From positions 186,001 to 250,000 of the forward strand of contig OZ251245.1 of assembly GCA_965240325.2 (NCBI GenBank): a DNA stretch of 64,000 nt, read 5' to 3'. Source of the DNA: Rebecca billardiae RCC1528. Its lineage: Eukaryota; Haptophyta. Both the position numbers and the translations under genes were made by a program. Of the stretch, positions 45,501 through 54,153 are shown piece by piece (positions within the stretch are counted from its first letter, which is position 1; each line of letters starts with the position of its first letter). Below the pieces are notes generated by a model. That model had not been told where the DNA came from and searched no databases. It saw only the letters and a program-made list of their open reading frames with translations.

Positions 45501-46984
45501 TTGAGCCGCAGCGCGCGGGCGTCGCACATCCTGCCCCGCCTGCTGCCCGCGGCGCCGCCCGCCAGCGCGCCGGCCCACGCCGAGCCCGGCCCCGTGCCGC
45601 TCGGCCCCGCGCCGAGCGGGTGGTCGGCATGCCCCGCCGGCGCCCCGTCCGGGCACAGCGCGGCGAACGCGCCCTCCCGGACCAGCAGCGGCTCGAGCGC
45701 CGCCCACCCAAACACAAGCCCGGCGGACAGCGCGACGTGAGCGCAGGCCACGCTGAGCAATAGCGCGACGCGCGTGCGCGAGGGCTTCTCGCACTCGTCC
45801 TCGGCCGCGCCCGCGCCGCCGTCCAGGGCCTCCACCTCCGCCGCCGTCCGATGCACCGCCGCCGACGCCTTGAGCGCGCCGCTCACCGCCGACGCCGCGC
45901 CGATCGACGTGTGCAGCGGCGTGGACGGCAGTGTCTGCAACATAGCCTCCAACCGCGACGCGGCGCGCGCGCGATACAACGACGAGCCCGCGGTCGAGCT
46001 CGGCGAGCGCTCGCGGTGCAGCCGCGGTGGGGCTCGCGCGAGGCCCTCGCTGACCGCCGCCGCCGCCGCCGCCGCCGTCGCCGCGAGCGTGCGCGGCGTG
46101 AGAGGTGCCACGGTCGTCGGCACGGCTGCCGACGTGAACCCAGTGAGCACACGCAGCGAGGCGGTGGAGGCGTGCTCGAGCGCGGGCGACATGCCCTCCG
46201 AGCGCGGCGAGCCGTGCTCGTCCGGCGTGGCGCCCAGCGAGAGCTCGTCGAGCGAGCGCGAGCCGCGAGAGCGAGCGCCCGCGGCAGCCGCCGCAGCAGC
46301 AGCAGCCGCGGCGGTGGTGGCAGCCGGAGCAGTGCCGCCGTTCGAGGGAAGGGCTCGGGCGGCGGCGTCGGCGGCGCTCGGCGCCGCCTCGCACGAGGCA
46401 CGCCGCTCGCTCGGAGGCGAGTCGATCTGGGCCGCCGCGCGCCACGCCAGCGCGTCCACGTCCACAGCGCTCAGGTACACGACGGACTCGCCGGCACCGC
46501 CGTGCGTGGCGGCGCATTCGACAGCGCTCCAAAGCGTGCGCCTCCACAATGCCTCCTCCGCCGCGCTCGATGCGATGAAGGTGTACGTGCGCCGCTCGCT
46601 GCGAGTGCCTCGGGGCGACGACGGCGCCCCACGGGGCGAGGACGGCCTCGTCGGGCACAGCACCAGCCGGAGCGAGTGCGCGGGCGCGCCGGCAGTCGCG
46701 CCGAGCACGCACGCGCATTCGCGCAGTGGGATGGCGGTGCCGACGTCGTCTACGCGGCCGGCGGTGGTGTGCGAGCGGTAGTAGGTCAGTGTGCCGGCAC
46801 CCGCATCGACCACGACGTACCGCCGCTTGCGCGTGCCGTACGGGTGCGTCGGCTCCTTGTGGAGGTAGCCGCGCAACATCGCGTCGCCGCCATAAGCCGA
46901 GGGTCCAGGGACAAGGTCGGTCGGTGGCACAGTGGGCAGCCCGCTTGCGCTCGCCACTCGCCCAACAGCTCGACCCGCCGCCAT
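42515..46984 (-). CDS. PH domain fused to an MFS transporter
   Basis: Two exons, 46984-43413 and 43220-42515, about 1,425 aa (1,390 from Met 46879). The 192-nt intron (GTGTGAA...CCAG) is a multiple of three and open; splicing joins 'SLHALR|LNFVLGTVVQQL'. Residues 36-160 resemble a pleckstrin-homology domain: 'MLRGYLHKEPTHPYGTRKRR' then 'YVVVDAGAGTLTYY', ending 'YTFIASSAAEEALWRRTLWS'. A Ser/Ala-rich linker follows. Then come two sets of transmembrane helices: first half around 'LNLMFTVGTFGNNVSNCLFG' then 'ALLDRHGPR' (MFS motif A), second half after a 600-residue acidic, Ser/Pro-rich loop, around 'MALLPFGFLGLPLIGWLLD'. The fold is most like SLC43-type amino-acid transporters. Phosphoinositide-controlled transport is inferred; the substrate is unknown. 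Confidence 0.8.
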   Translation of the reverse strand: MAAGRAVGRVASASGLPTVPPTDLVPGPSAYGGDAMLRGYLHKEPTHPYGTRKRRYVVVDAGAGTLTYYRSHTTAGRVDDVGTAIPLRECACVLGATAGAPAHSLRLVLCPTRPSSPRGAPSSPRGTRSERRTYTFIASSAAEEALWRRTLWSAVECAATHGGAGESVVYLSAVDVDALAWRAAAQIDSPPSERRASCEAAPSAADAAARALPSNGGTAPAATTAAAAAAAAAAAGARSRGSRSLDELSLGATPDEHGSPRSEGMSPALEHASTASLRVLTGFTSAAVPTTVAPLTPRTLAATAAAAAAAVSEGLARAPPRLHRERSPSSTAGSSLYRARAASRLEAMLQTLPSTPLHTSIGAASAVSGALKASAAVHRTAAEVEALDGGAGAAEDECEKPSRTRVALLLSVACAHVALSAGLVFGWAALEPLLVREGAFAALCPDGAPAGHADHPLGAGPSGTGPGSAWAGALAGGAAGSRRGRMCDARALRLNLMFTVGTFGNNVSNCLFGALLDRHGPRACNRLAALLLIGGALLLALGLLPAAYAPRAAPAAPAPSGWLGVVDRYFGGYALLGGYLLLGVGGPGIQMPAYQLAALVPRASAGVLSLFAALFNVSECVFSAFAAAHARGAPLALLFAAYALVGAAILGSGQALWPDCALRADDDEEEEEGEEEGEGEDGSAHARPAGSAEAATAAGGGGRAAGLRRWLARAVGWAPAGGEAATGRGADGLAGLSTGPSCTPPPRSAHSPAASAAQTAPPRGATAQGAGGASVGAAARQEGVSRVLARAHDEPGLDLEQPLLPPPTPTSSEAGDAFGESGDGGEFGSELGARRVTAGDGESRQGDRPPLRIHRSHSESEYGPQPGARGARRPGVRRQRSGTAPFHGPGTHGTAAADALARRLARRHLAELATLPEWASALALSRGGLPARRTSGPRLARAQRATLPALPIVPMSNSLPMPGSAQASPFGPDSARRLDRAEGMEGGEGAAHAGPRRAETQPTLPWSARLPPPLLPPGAHAADGSAGDGAGRSPEAVGGGGGAAEEAGSAAPPREPPSPISRGGSGGEGGEGGRGRDALRPVPRSAEEDGGGAAAHQPNQAVGAGSEAHALGAGDDCSGGHAAACSGGHAAAECGDMAGHELADPTAGSDDEDGGAARRMVTRLQALPFRRQLRTRQFAHLAAFTSLHALRCECAPRACARLCVRTARGGAPSASARESHTPPPRTPALPRGTLGTGAARPPARPRPRSRVRAASLNFVLGTVVQQLDRKFGHGAPAERARAARLGSEFMALLPFGFLGLPLIGWLLDARPTAASYVLVDVVGVAYGVLLCTRSVGALRFAFSLVALSQQFLYSTYFAAVAKQFGFLNYGKLSATVNLLVAAVGSLQYPLGALAVSRGFSSVNLLLAACTLPLLASSALELGGWRCDWLLRERRRAEGAAAGAADASADEMADDERRAPLLDAADRAGTAPRRAARVTGLPHVSSVALD

Positions 46985-46993
46985 TCTGCGATC

Positions 46994-48420
46994 ATGGCGC
47001 GCTCGCAGTGGCTGCCGCTGGCAGCGTTGGCGGCCGCGGCCGTGCTCATGCTCCTCGCCTCGCGGGGAGGCGTCTCCTCGGACCGGACGGTGTGCAACTG
47101 CCCCACTGTCGCCTCCGTGCCCGGCACGGCGTCCGATCCGACGAAGCTGGGCGCCGAGCTCGATTCGTTGCAGAAGCTCGCGCAGCTGCGATCGGAGCTG
47201 ACCGAGGCGCGCGCGACGATCGAGCGGCTGAAAAGCGAGCAGCGCGCGGGCGCGGGCGCGGCGGGCGCGAGCGCGTCCACACCCGCCGCCGCGCCCAGCG
47301 CCGACTGCGTCAAGCTCGGGCCCGTCACCGGCCGGCTGGTCGAGCACTTTGACATCATCGACCCGAAGCAGCTCTGGAAGCCGGGCAATCGGGCGTGGTC
47401 GATGTCGCAGACGGTGCGCAACCACCCGGCGGACGCGGAGCGGTGCAACAAGATGTCCTCCGACGCGCAGTTCTCCAAGCCCAAGCCGCTGCCCGCCGCG
47501 AAGAACAGCACGCTGCGCGCGCTGCCGCTCAACAAACTCTTCGACCCGATTAAAAATCTCGCGGCGTTCGACGAGATGGAGAATCTCAAGTGCGACACGG
47601 CGACGCCCAAGGCGCCGCTGCCGCCGTTCACGCTGTCGCACAAGCACACGCACCACCTCTCGAGGTACACCATGTACTTCAACATCATGTGCTGGCTCAA
47701 CATGGAGCCGCGCTCCGGACATGTCCTGGACGTTTCGGGCTCGGAGCCTTGGCTGCAGCTCTTTGACAAGCAGAACACGAAAATCACGTACGTCAACTTC
47801 CCCAAGACGGACGTGCACGACCTCGCCGAGTTCGCGAACAACACGTTCGACTGGGTGATGGGCGACCAGGTGATGGAGCACCTCCGCTTCCCGCAGCAGG
47901 CCATGGACGAGATCCACCGCGTCCTCAAGCCCGTGCGCGCGCGCGGCGCGCGCGCGCGCGCGGCGCCGGCTGGGGCGAGCGAGCGAGGGCCGTGCGCCCG
48001 AGGGCAGCGCGCGCTGCGCTGCGCTGGGGGCAGCGCCGCGGCCCCGCGCGTGGCCCCGCGCTCACGCGCGCGCGCGCGCGCGGCGCGCCCGTCCTCTCGC
48101 GGCCGCAGGGCGGCCGAGCCATCATGACTTCGTGCGCCGCAAATCCGGTGCACATGTTCCACGACTACTGGCGCTTCACGATGGATGCGTTCAAGTCGCT
48201 CGCGATGCGCTTCGACGCGATGGACATGTGCGGCTCGTGGGGCAACGGGCACGTAAACGCGGCGCGCGCTCTTGGCGGGCAGTTCTCGGGCGAGCCCGGC
48301 TCGATGCTCACAAAGGCGCCCAACGGCTCCGAGGTGTTGGACCCCCTGTCGCTCAAGCTCGCAGGGCAGAACGAAAAGGACCACGCAATGACCGTGTGGA
48401 TGATCGTGCAAAAGACGTGA
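46994..48420 (+). CDS. Membrane-anchored SAM-dependent methyltransferase-like protein
   Basis: Exons 46994-47932 and 48109-48420, about 416 aa. The 176-nt intron is nearly pure GC; joining restores 'IHRVLKPGGRAIM', the post-motif of class I methyltransferases. An N-terminal signal anchor ('LPLAALAAAAVLMLLAS') and a short coiled coil precede the domain. 'GHVLDVSGSEPWLQL' stands where the SAM-binding motif I is expected (usually V-L-D-x-G-x-G), 'TYVNFPKTDVHDL' fits motif II, and 'FDWVMGDQVMEHL' is the typical 'fD.v...dv.eHi' block. Type II topology suggests Golgi or another lumen, perhaps acting on glycans; the acceptor is unknown. The second Gly of motif I is Ser, so activity is not certain. 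Its ATG is 9 bp from the start codon of the PH-MFS gene on the opposite strand. Confidence 0.85.
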
Positions 48421-48791
48421 GCGAGGCGCGCGCTGCTCCGCGCCGGGACACTGATGAGCGCCGAGGCCATCATCTGGCGACAGCGCATTGACTAGCTGAT
48501 CTGCCGTGATCAGCGCGCATCGGCGTCGTCAATGACGAAATTGACGAATCACTATAGCTCTTATTTTGCTGGCCCTATGCCATATATATATATATATATT
48601 AATCGTCAGATGATGATGACGACGATTTCATTAATGCGTGTACTATTGCGCTATATATAGCTATAGATGATGAACAATATCGCAATAATAAGACATGCTG
48701 AGGAGGTCAGCGCCACCGCACTGGGTGCTGACAATAGAATGAACTGATGAGCGGTGATTGATGACGACCGCTCGGGGTGCACCCGGGGGGT
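48421..48791. other. Convergent intergenic region
   Basis: About 370 bp between the methyltransferase (plus) and DUF1118-like gene (minus). AT-rich for this genome, with a TATATATA run at about 48582-48600 and a C/G run at 48780-48790. No gene is seen. Confidence 0.6.
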
Positions 48792-49748
48792 TTAGTTGTC
48801 GCCCTGGAGCTTCGAGAACGCCCATGATGCGCCAACCAGCGTCACAGCCGCACCGCCCGCGAGGACCGCCGAGATTGCCTGCGCCGCGATCAGGCCCGCG
48901 TTGTCGTCCGGGACCGCGCCGATCAGCACAACCTCCGCGCCCAGGATCGCAACGCCGCCAGCAAACAGCACGAACGCCGGGATGTTCGCGAGGGTCTGCA
49001 CGAGCGTGAGCGGCTTGACCTTGTCGACTGCTCGGCGTGACGGCGCGGCGCGGGGACGGGGCGTCAGCTCAGAGGGCGGCAGGTGGGCAGGCGGGCAGGC
49101 AGGGCACGCACGGCTGTGCGCTGCATGCTTCAGAGGCGCGTGTGCGCGCGCATGCCACGTACTGACAGGGAGAAGCTTCTCAACGGTCTCAAACGCACCC
49201 GACTGCTCGAGCGACGAGAAGACGCCAGCGCGCGCGGCCTGCGGGGGCGAGAGCGCCGGGCACAACGAGTCTGCGTCACGCGCTGCTGCTGCGGAGCGGG
49301 CGCGTGCGCGAGGTGCATCGCGTGGGCTGCGCACGGCACGCACCGACGACAGGAGCCCGGCCTCCGCAAGCGCGGTGAGGACCTTGAGCTCGTCGACGCG
49401 CTTCAGCACATCCACCGGCGGCAGCTGCGCGCGCGACGAGTGGGAGCGCGAGAGAGTGGCGCGTGAGCATGTGCGCGGCGCGCGCGCGGTGCATCGCTAA
49501 TGACAACGAATCTTGCAGCCACGCGGTAGCGCGCTCACCTGCGACGACGCCTCACGCGCCTGGAACGTGCCCGTGGTGTCGAACTGCACCAGCTTCTTGT
49601 TCAGAGCCATCGACACCGCGCTGCGCGAGCCCACCGGGCGCGCGAGCTGCGGCGCGCTGAAGGCGAGGGCGGCGGTCACGATCGAGAACATGATGCTGGC
49701 GAAGACGACGAGATTCACGGACCGCTGCGGGATCGGTCCTTGATTCAT
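48792..49748 (-). CDS. Plastid DUF1118-like membrane protein
   Basis: Four exons, 49748-49539, 49424-49344, 49238-49163 and 49027-48792, about 200 aa. All junctions are GT-AG and phase-consistent, joining 'ASSQ|LPPVDVLKRVDELKVL', 'GLLSS|AARAGVFSSLEQSG' and 'LLPV-I-DKVKPLTLVQ'. The N-terminus is bipartite: a signal peptide ('LVVFASIMFSIVTAALA') cut before 'FSAPQLARP', the Phe-containing motif used for import into secondary red plastids. The mature part has short helical units ('VDELKVLTALAEAGLLS', 'FSSLEQSGAFETVEKLL') followed by two transmembrane helices, the layout of thylakoid DUF1118 proteins of algae and plants. Molecular role unknown; thylakoid membrane location is inferred from the family. 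Four exons in 957 bp is the highest intron density in the window. Confidence 0.8.
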
Positions 49749-50829
49749 CACGCTGGTTCTCGTTGGGCACGACGCAATTTTCAATTTGCGCCCAGCCGGC
49801 GCCTCGCGTCCGCCCCGTGCATCCAGCGCGCTCGAAGAGGACACCGGAGCAAAATCCGAATCAGAAGAGCGGCTCCCCCTGGCCATGCGGTCCTGGACAC
49901 GCGCACTTCGCGCTTATTTTTGTGATTTTCTGTTTGGACGTGGCAGAATAGCTTCTTATTTATTCGTGGTATGCAACGGGCAGGCGTCAGGCTGAGTGCA
50001 GCAGACACATAGATTGCGTCCGCGCCTTCCGACCAGGTCAGGCAGTGCGCCACCCGCAGCCCTGCCCCCCCTACGGGAGCGGCGGGGCCGGGATGGAGCA
50101 CCGTCGCCTCGGCCTGGGCCTGGGGCTGGGGCACGCGGCGGCCGGACGGCAGATGCTGCCGCGGCCCGGAGCGCCGCTTCCGGAGCACTTGGATGAGGGT
50201 GAGGTCGTAGTCGATGTCGCCGCCCGCCGACCTAGCGGCGAGCCGGCTGCGGAAGGCCGGAAGGCGACAGCTGCGGCTGTCGAGTCCCCGGGCGCCCGCG
50301 TGGCCGCCTGGATGGCAGGACGAGGTCGTAGAATACGCATCATCGCCGCGCGCTGGCCTGGCGGCGCGCAGCTGCAGGAGAGGGGCCTTCGTCAGGAGAG
50401 AATGAGTGCGTCGCCTAGTGCGCTCTGGGCGATGAAGCGGATGAGGTTGTAGTCGATGTCGTAGCCCGGCCCGCGGGCGGGCTGCTGCACGGATGCGCAG
50501 TGCTTGATGGAATGATGCTGCCAGGGAACCCGCCCCCCGGGCTCGTCACACCCCGCACCACCTGCTGCCCCGGCCACCTTGTCCTTGACAGTAGCTAATG
50601 TACCGTGTACGACTAGCGTGCTCTCGCGTCTGAGGTCATATGGGCTCATGCAAACCAGTTTCCATCAGGTCTCTCTTCGGAGAGCGTGCGATGAAGGATG
50701 GCGCGGCAAACTGCCAACGTGAGCCTCGATCGCGCACGTTATAACAATAATATACATAATAAACTGTACCTAGGGTGGAGCCTATATATATAGAGAGAGA
50801 GAGAGATAATAAATGTGATTTTAAACCAT

Positions 50830-50911
<82 letters not shown>

Positions 50912-51088
50912 GAGACTAGTAAGGTCAAAGACACTCCGAAAGCATTGACAGGTGCAGTTGCATGCTCTGACGATGACGTTGTCGTCTCGCACTGGCAAGA
51001 CAGCGTCTGGCGTCCTGCTCATCGTCAGTCCGTCAGCTCGCACGATGGGGCCCCATACGTCCAGCATGGTCACTGCCGTCACGGTCCA
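49749..51088. other. Intergenic with two related short segments
   Basis: About 1.3 kb without a convincing gene. On the minus strand two segments encode similar peptides, 'DIDYDLTLIQVL' near 50215-50180 and 'DIDYNLIRFIAQ' near 50459-50424, each followed by divergent sequence; they may be remnants of a duplicated exon. The right-hand part is AT-rich and ends in the long AT microsatellite. The DUF1118-like gene's promoter lies at the left end. Confidence 0.45.
50830..50909. repeat. Long (AT)n microsatellite
   Basis: About 40 uninterrupted AT dinucleotides, the longest simple repeat in the window and very unlike the GC-rich surroundings. It is preceded by TATATATAGAGAGAGAGAGA near 50785-50805. 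Confidence 0.95.
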
Positions 51089-52219
51089 TCAAGGCGCCGT
51101 GAGTGCATCGCGCTTGTCTTTGCATCGTGCGCAGACAAGATTCTCCTCGCCGCTTGCCGGCTGGAGCACGCCATGCGAACGGCAATAGCAAACGCCACAA
51201 TCGCTGCAGATGGCGATGGCGCCCTCGCCGATGTTGCACTCCTCGCATGCAACATGCGAGCACTCTTCGCAGGTGAAGATCTGGGGGGATTCGTCAATGC
51301 AGCCATCGCACCACGACCCACCACACAGAGAGCACTCTTCAGCGTGGCCGTCGTCCCGACACCGGCCGCAGATCATCGTATTGCAGGTGCCGCACTCCAG
51401 CGAGCACCCGTGCGCGCATTCGTTGTCGCAATCGTCGCACCGCATCTCCGCACAGCGCGCGCACTGGATCATCGCGTGGTCGCAGCTGCAGGCCTCGCAG
51501 TGGAGCGCGCCGCACGTGTGGCACTGCAGCGCGCCGTCGGGCACGCACACATTGCACCACGTGGTTTCGCAAAAGCTGCACGCTACCTCCGTGCACTGCG
51601 AGCACATGAACTGCCTGCATGCCGCACACGCGCTGCACACTTCAATCGTGTCGCACTCCGCGCACGCATGCACGTCGAGGTCGCAATGCTCGGGCAAAGC
51701 GGCGCAGAGCGCATCCAAATCCGCCTTGCTCACGGTGCAACCAGCAATGCGCACTCGGTAAAGCCGGCATTCGTCCTTGGGCGGCAGGCAGTCTGCCAGA
51801 TCCCCGGCCGTGAGGAGCTTCGATCTCACGCGCAGGCTGAACAGCTCGCTGCATGCGCTCAGGCCGGCAATGCCGCGCACAGTCAGTGTATCGCCGTGGA
51901 GCACCGCGCTGCGGAGAGACGCGTGCGATCGGCTCAGCACTTGCTGCACGCAGTCATCGTAGCAGCTCTCGTCGCGATGGCGCTGGCTGTGCATCCCCAT
52001 CATCACGATCGTCGTCCAGAGGCGCTTGTCGTCGAGCAGCGCCGCGCGCCACTTTGTCGAGACGCCGGACGCCCTGCAGCGATCCGCGAACGACAGGTGA
52101 GTCATGACGCACTGGATGAGCTCGGGTGGTATCAGCTCGCACGCACTGCCGCACGCGAGCATGCTGCCTTTGCGAGCGCTTGCCGCGCCGTCGTCGCTGT
52201 GCCGCCGGCGATTGACCAT
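51089..52219 (-). CDS. F-box protein with Cys-rich zinc-binding region
   Basis: A single-exon frame of 376 aa from ATG 52219 (an alternative is Met 52162). Residues 28-72 look like an F-box ('LIPPELIQCVMTHLSFADRC' leading to 'VSTKWRAALLDDKRLW'), the SKP1-binding helix bundle of SCF ubiquitin ligases. After a short Leu-rich linker, residues 175-370 hold about 40 cysteines in regular C-x2-C pairs ('CSACAACRQFMCSQC', 'CHTCGALHCEACSCDH', 'CGTCNTMICGRCRDD', 'CSLCGGSWCDGC'). The spacing suggests several tandem zinc-binding modules of B-box or RING-like type rather than one canonical RING. A substrate-receptor role in ubiquitination is inferred. The combination is uncommon; the family of the Cys-rich part is not recognised. 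Confidence 0.8.
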   Translation of the reverse strand: MVNRRRHSDDGAASARKGSMLACGSACELIPPELIQCVMTHLSFADRCRASGVSTKWRAALLDDKRLWTTIVMMGMHSQRHRDESCYDDCVQQVLSRSHASLRSAVLHGDTLTVRGIAGLSACSELFSLRVRSKLLTAGDLADCLPPKDECRLYRVRIAGCTVSKADLDALCAALPEHCDLDVHACAECDTIEVCSACAACRQFMCSQCTEVACSFCETTWCNVCVPDGALQCHTCGALHCEACSCDHAMIQCARCAEMRCDDCDNECAHGCSLECGTCNTMICGRCRDDGHAEECSLCGGSWCDGCIDESPQIFTCEECSHVACEECNIGEGAIAICSDCGVCYCRSHGVLQPASGEENLVCARCKDKRDALTAP

Positions 52220-52768
52220 CCACCACCTCGATGACCAGTGCACCGGGCGAGCCGCGCGGCGACGGCCGCTTGCGAGCGGCTTGCGCCTTGCGTCTCGTCA
52301 ATACAGTATCGAACGAAGGTCCGGCTCGCACGGCTGGTACATCACTCATCAGTACTTATGCAGGTCCCCTGATTCGTTCGTCGGCGGCAGTGCCCGATCC
52401 GACAAGTCGGCGTTGGCAGTGGCAGCGCACAACCTACACCGCACGCGTCAATATCGAGTGGCTTGAGCGCATAGTCGCCCTCGCGCTTCGGCTCGAACTC
52501 ATTTGCTCCTCATCGGACTCGTCCGGTCAATGGTCTGCTGAAAGCGCGTCACGCTCTCGTCCGAGTGAGGCGAGTGAGTCGTCGGCGTCGCCCGCGCCTG
52601 GCGCCGTCGCGGACTGATCATGAATTCATGATGATCATGATGACTGCGCGCGGTCGGGGCTACGCGTCATCTGCTGGGCTGAGCGCTGGCGACGAGCTCG
52701 TGGTCCCCCGTTTCGTGCGCGGTGTGCCCCGGGCCGGTTGCGGGGCCGCGCTCGTAACTCACATCATC
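52220..52768. other. Intergenic between minus-strand genes
   Basis: About 550 bp between the start of the F-box gene and the 3' end of the glycosyltransferase-like gene. It holds the F-box gene promoter. No repeat or additional gene is recognised. Confidence 0.5.
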
Positions 52769-54061
52769 CTAAGCCTCAGCCGGGGGCGCGTGGCCGCCGT
52801 CCGCCGCTGACGACGAGTCTGACGACTCCGGCGAAGTCTGTGGCGCGCGCTGGGGAGCTCCGCCCGATGGCAACGCGGCCAGCACGGGCGAATCGGTGAC
52901 CCAGCGGCGCCAGTCGCTCGCATCGTCATGCCTGACGATGGGCACGAACGGCACCGAGCCAGGCTCCGCAGCGCGCCGCTCGCCCGCCTCACCTCGCGCT
53001 GGCGCTAGCGCGGAAGCCGCCGCCAAGTCGGTCGCGCACGCCCCGCGGTCCGTCGGCTTGAGCGCGGTGGCCGCGGCGCGTCGGAAGCGCGCCCCGCTCG
53101 CGCTGCCCTCGGGCGCGAGGTCATCCACGTACACGTACGTCCCGTACTTGGCGTGCGCCTCCATCCCGTCCCGGACGATCTCCGCCATCATCGCCGTCCC
53201 GAGCGTCTCTTCCGGGAACTGTCCGCGCCGCACGCGCGCCTCCGCGGGCCCGTAGCCGAAGACGTCGCGGAGGTACTCGTGCCGCCGCGCGACGTGGGTC
53301 GAGTCGTACCAGAAGGCGAGCGGGGCGATGCGCACGCCGTTCTTCGCCGCGGTCGCGCGCGCCGGCGGCAGCCGGAGCCGGTGTCGGCTCATGAGCGCGC
53401 GCGGGTGCGAATAGGTCGAGTTGGTGGGCAGGCAGACGTACTTGATGGCGCTCGGCTCGGCATCCATCGCGTCGAGCAGCGCGCGCAGGTCGAAGGCGCG
53501 CGCGAAGGGCCGGTCGTGCTGCACGACGAGCGCGTACCGCGACCCCGCGCAGTGCCGGGCCAAGCCCTCACGCACCGCGAACCCAAACCCGACGCGGCTG
53601 GGCAGCTCGACGACACGCGTCGTGCTGCACCACAGGCGGTCGCCGCGTCTGATGAGCGCGCGCAGCCGGCGGATGTACTCGCGGTACCTGCCCTCGAGCT
53701 CGAGCGTGCACATGCCGCGCTTGAGACGGTCCTGCGCTGCCGTCTTGACGCCGTCGCACACGATCGTGATCGGCACGTCGCCGAGCAGGCCGGGCACGAG
53801 GGCGAAGGAGTCCAGCAGCCTCTCGATCAGGATCGTCGACGGGTGCGAACGCGTCGGCGAGGTGACGACGATGACTGCCAGCCGAGGCATGGCGCACGCG
53901 TGTCCTGCCCTGCGCTTGGCGTACGCTCGGGCCAGCAGGTAGCTGGCCACGCCCAGTGCCGCGAGCCCCATGGCATGCATCGAGCGGGGCACGAGGACGA
54001 GCCCCATGCTGCGTGCGCCAAGCGCGATTTTCGTCCGTTGGCGCGTCGGAATATCGATCAT
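52769..54061 (-). CDS. Glycosyltransferase-like membrane protein
   Basis: A single-exon frame of 430 aa. Residues 19-47 form a hydrophobic anchor ('HAMGLAALGVASYLLARAYA'), giving type II topology. The lumenal domain begins 'LAVIVVTSPTRSHPSTILIE' and continues 'VPITIVCDGVK', the pattern of a nucleotide-sugar-binding Rossmann half. 'YALVVQHDRPFARAFDL' near residues 175-190 contains an 'HD' in place of a D-x-D and matches uncharacterised algal and fungal glycosyltransferase-like proteins that carry 'QHD'. 'GQFPEETLG' and 'YVYVDDLAPEG' follow. Acceptor and donor are unknown; Golgi glycan synthesis is inferred. The last 90 residues are Ala/Pro/Ser-rich and may be disordered. It is divergent from the bL9 gene, with 92 bp between start codons. 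Confidence 0.75.
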   Translation of the reverse strand: MIDIPTRQRTKIALGARSMGLVLVPRSMHAMGLAALGVASYLLARAYAKRRAGHACAMPRLAVIVVTSPTRSHPSTILIERLLDSFALVPGLLGDVPITIVCDGVKTAAQDRLKRGMCTLELEGRYREYIRRLRALIRRGDRLWCSTTRVVELPSRVGFGFAVREGLARHCAGSRYALVVQHDRPFARAFDLRALLDAMDAEPSAIKYVCLPTNSTYSHPRALMSRHRLRLPPARATAAKNGVRIAPLAFWYDSTHVARRHEYLRDVFGYGPAEARVRRGQFPEETLGTAMMAEIVRDGMEAHAKYGTYVYVDDLAPEGSASGARFRRAAATALKPTDRGACATDLAAASALAPARGEAGERRAAEPGSVPFVPIVRHDDASDWRRWVTDSPVLAALPSGGAPQRAPQTSPESSDSSSAADGGHAPPAEA

Positions 54062-54153
54062 CGATCGATTTCTTTTGCTGATGATCTTTTTCTCGCTGCC
54101 GTGGTGCCAGCTGGTCAGCAGAGCTCATCGCCGCACAGCGCACGTCGACCGCC

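Noticed and set aside
46985-47917. Upstream extension of the PH-MFS reading frame by 311 codons
   Set aside because: It lies antisense to the methyltransferase exon and reads as its shadow (His/Arg/Glu-rich), with no start context. The gene most likely begins at 46984 or 46879.
50830-50909. AT tract as a replication origin or centromere element
   Set aside because: A lone microsatellite without other signals; similar shorter AT tracts occur elsewhere in the window.
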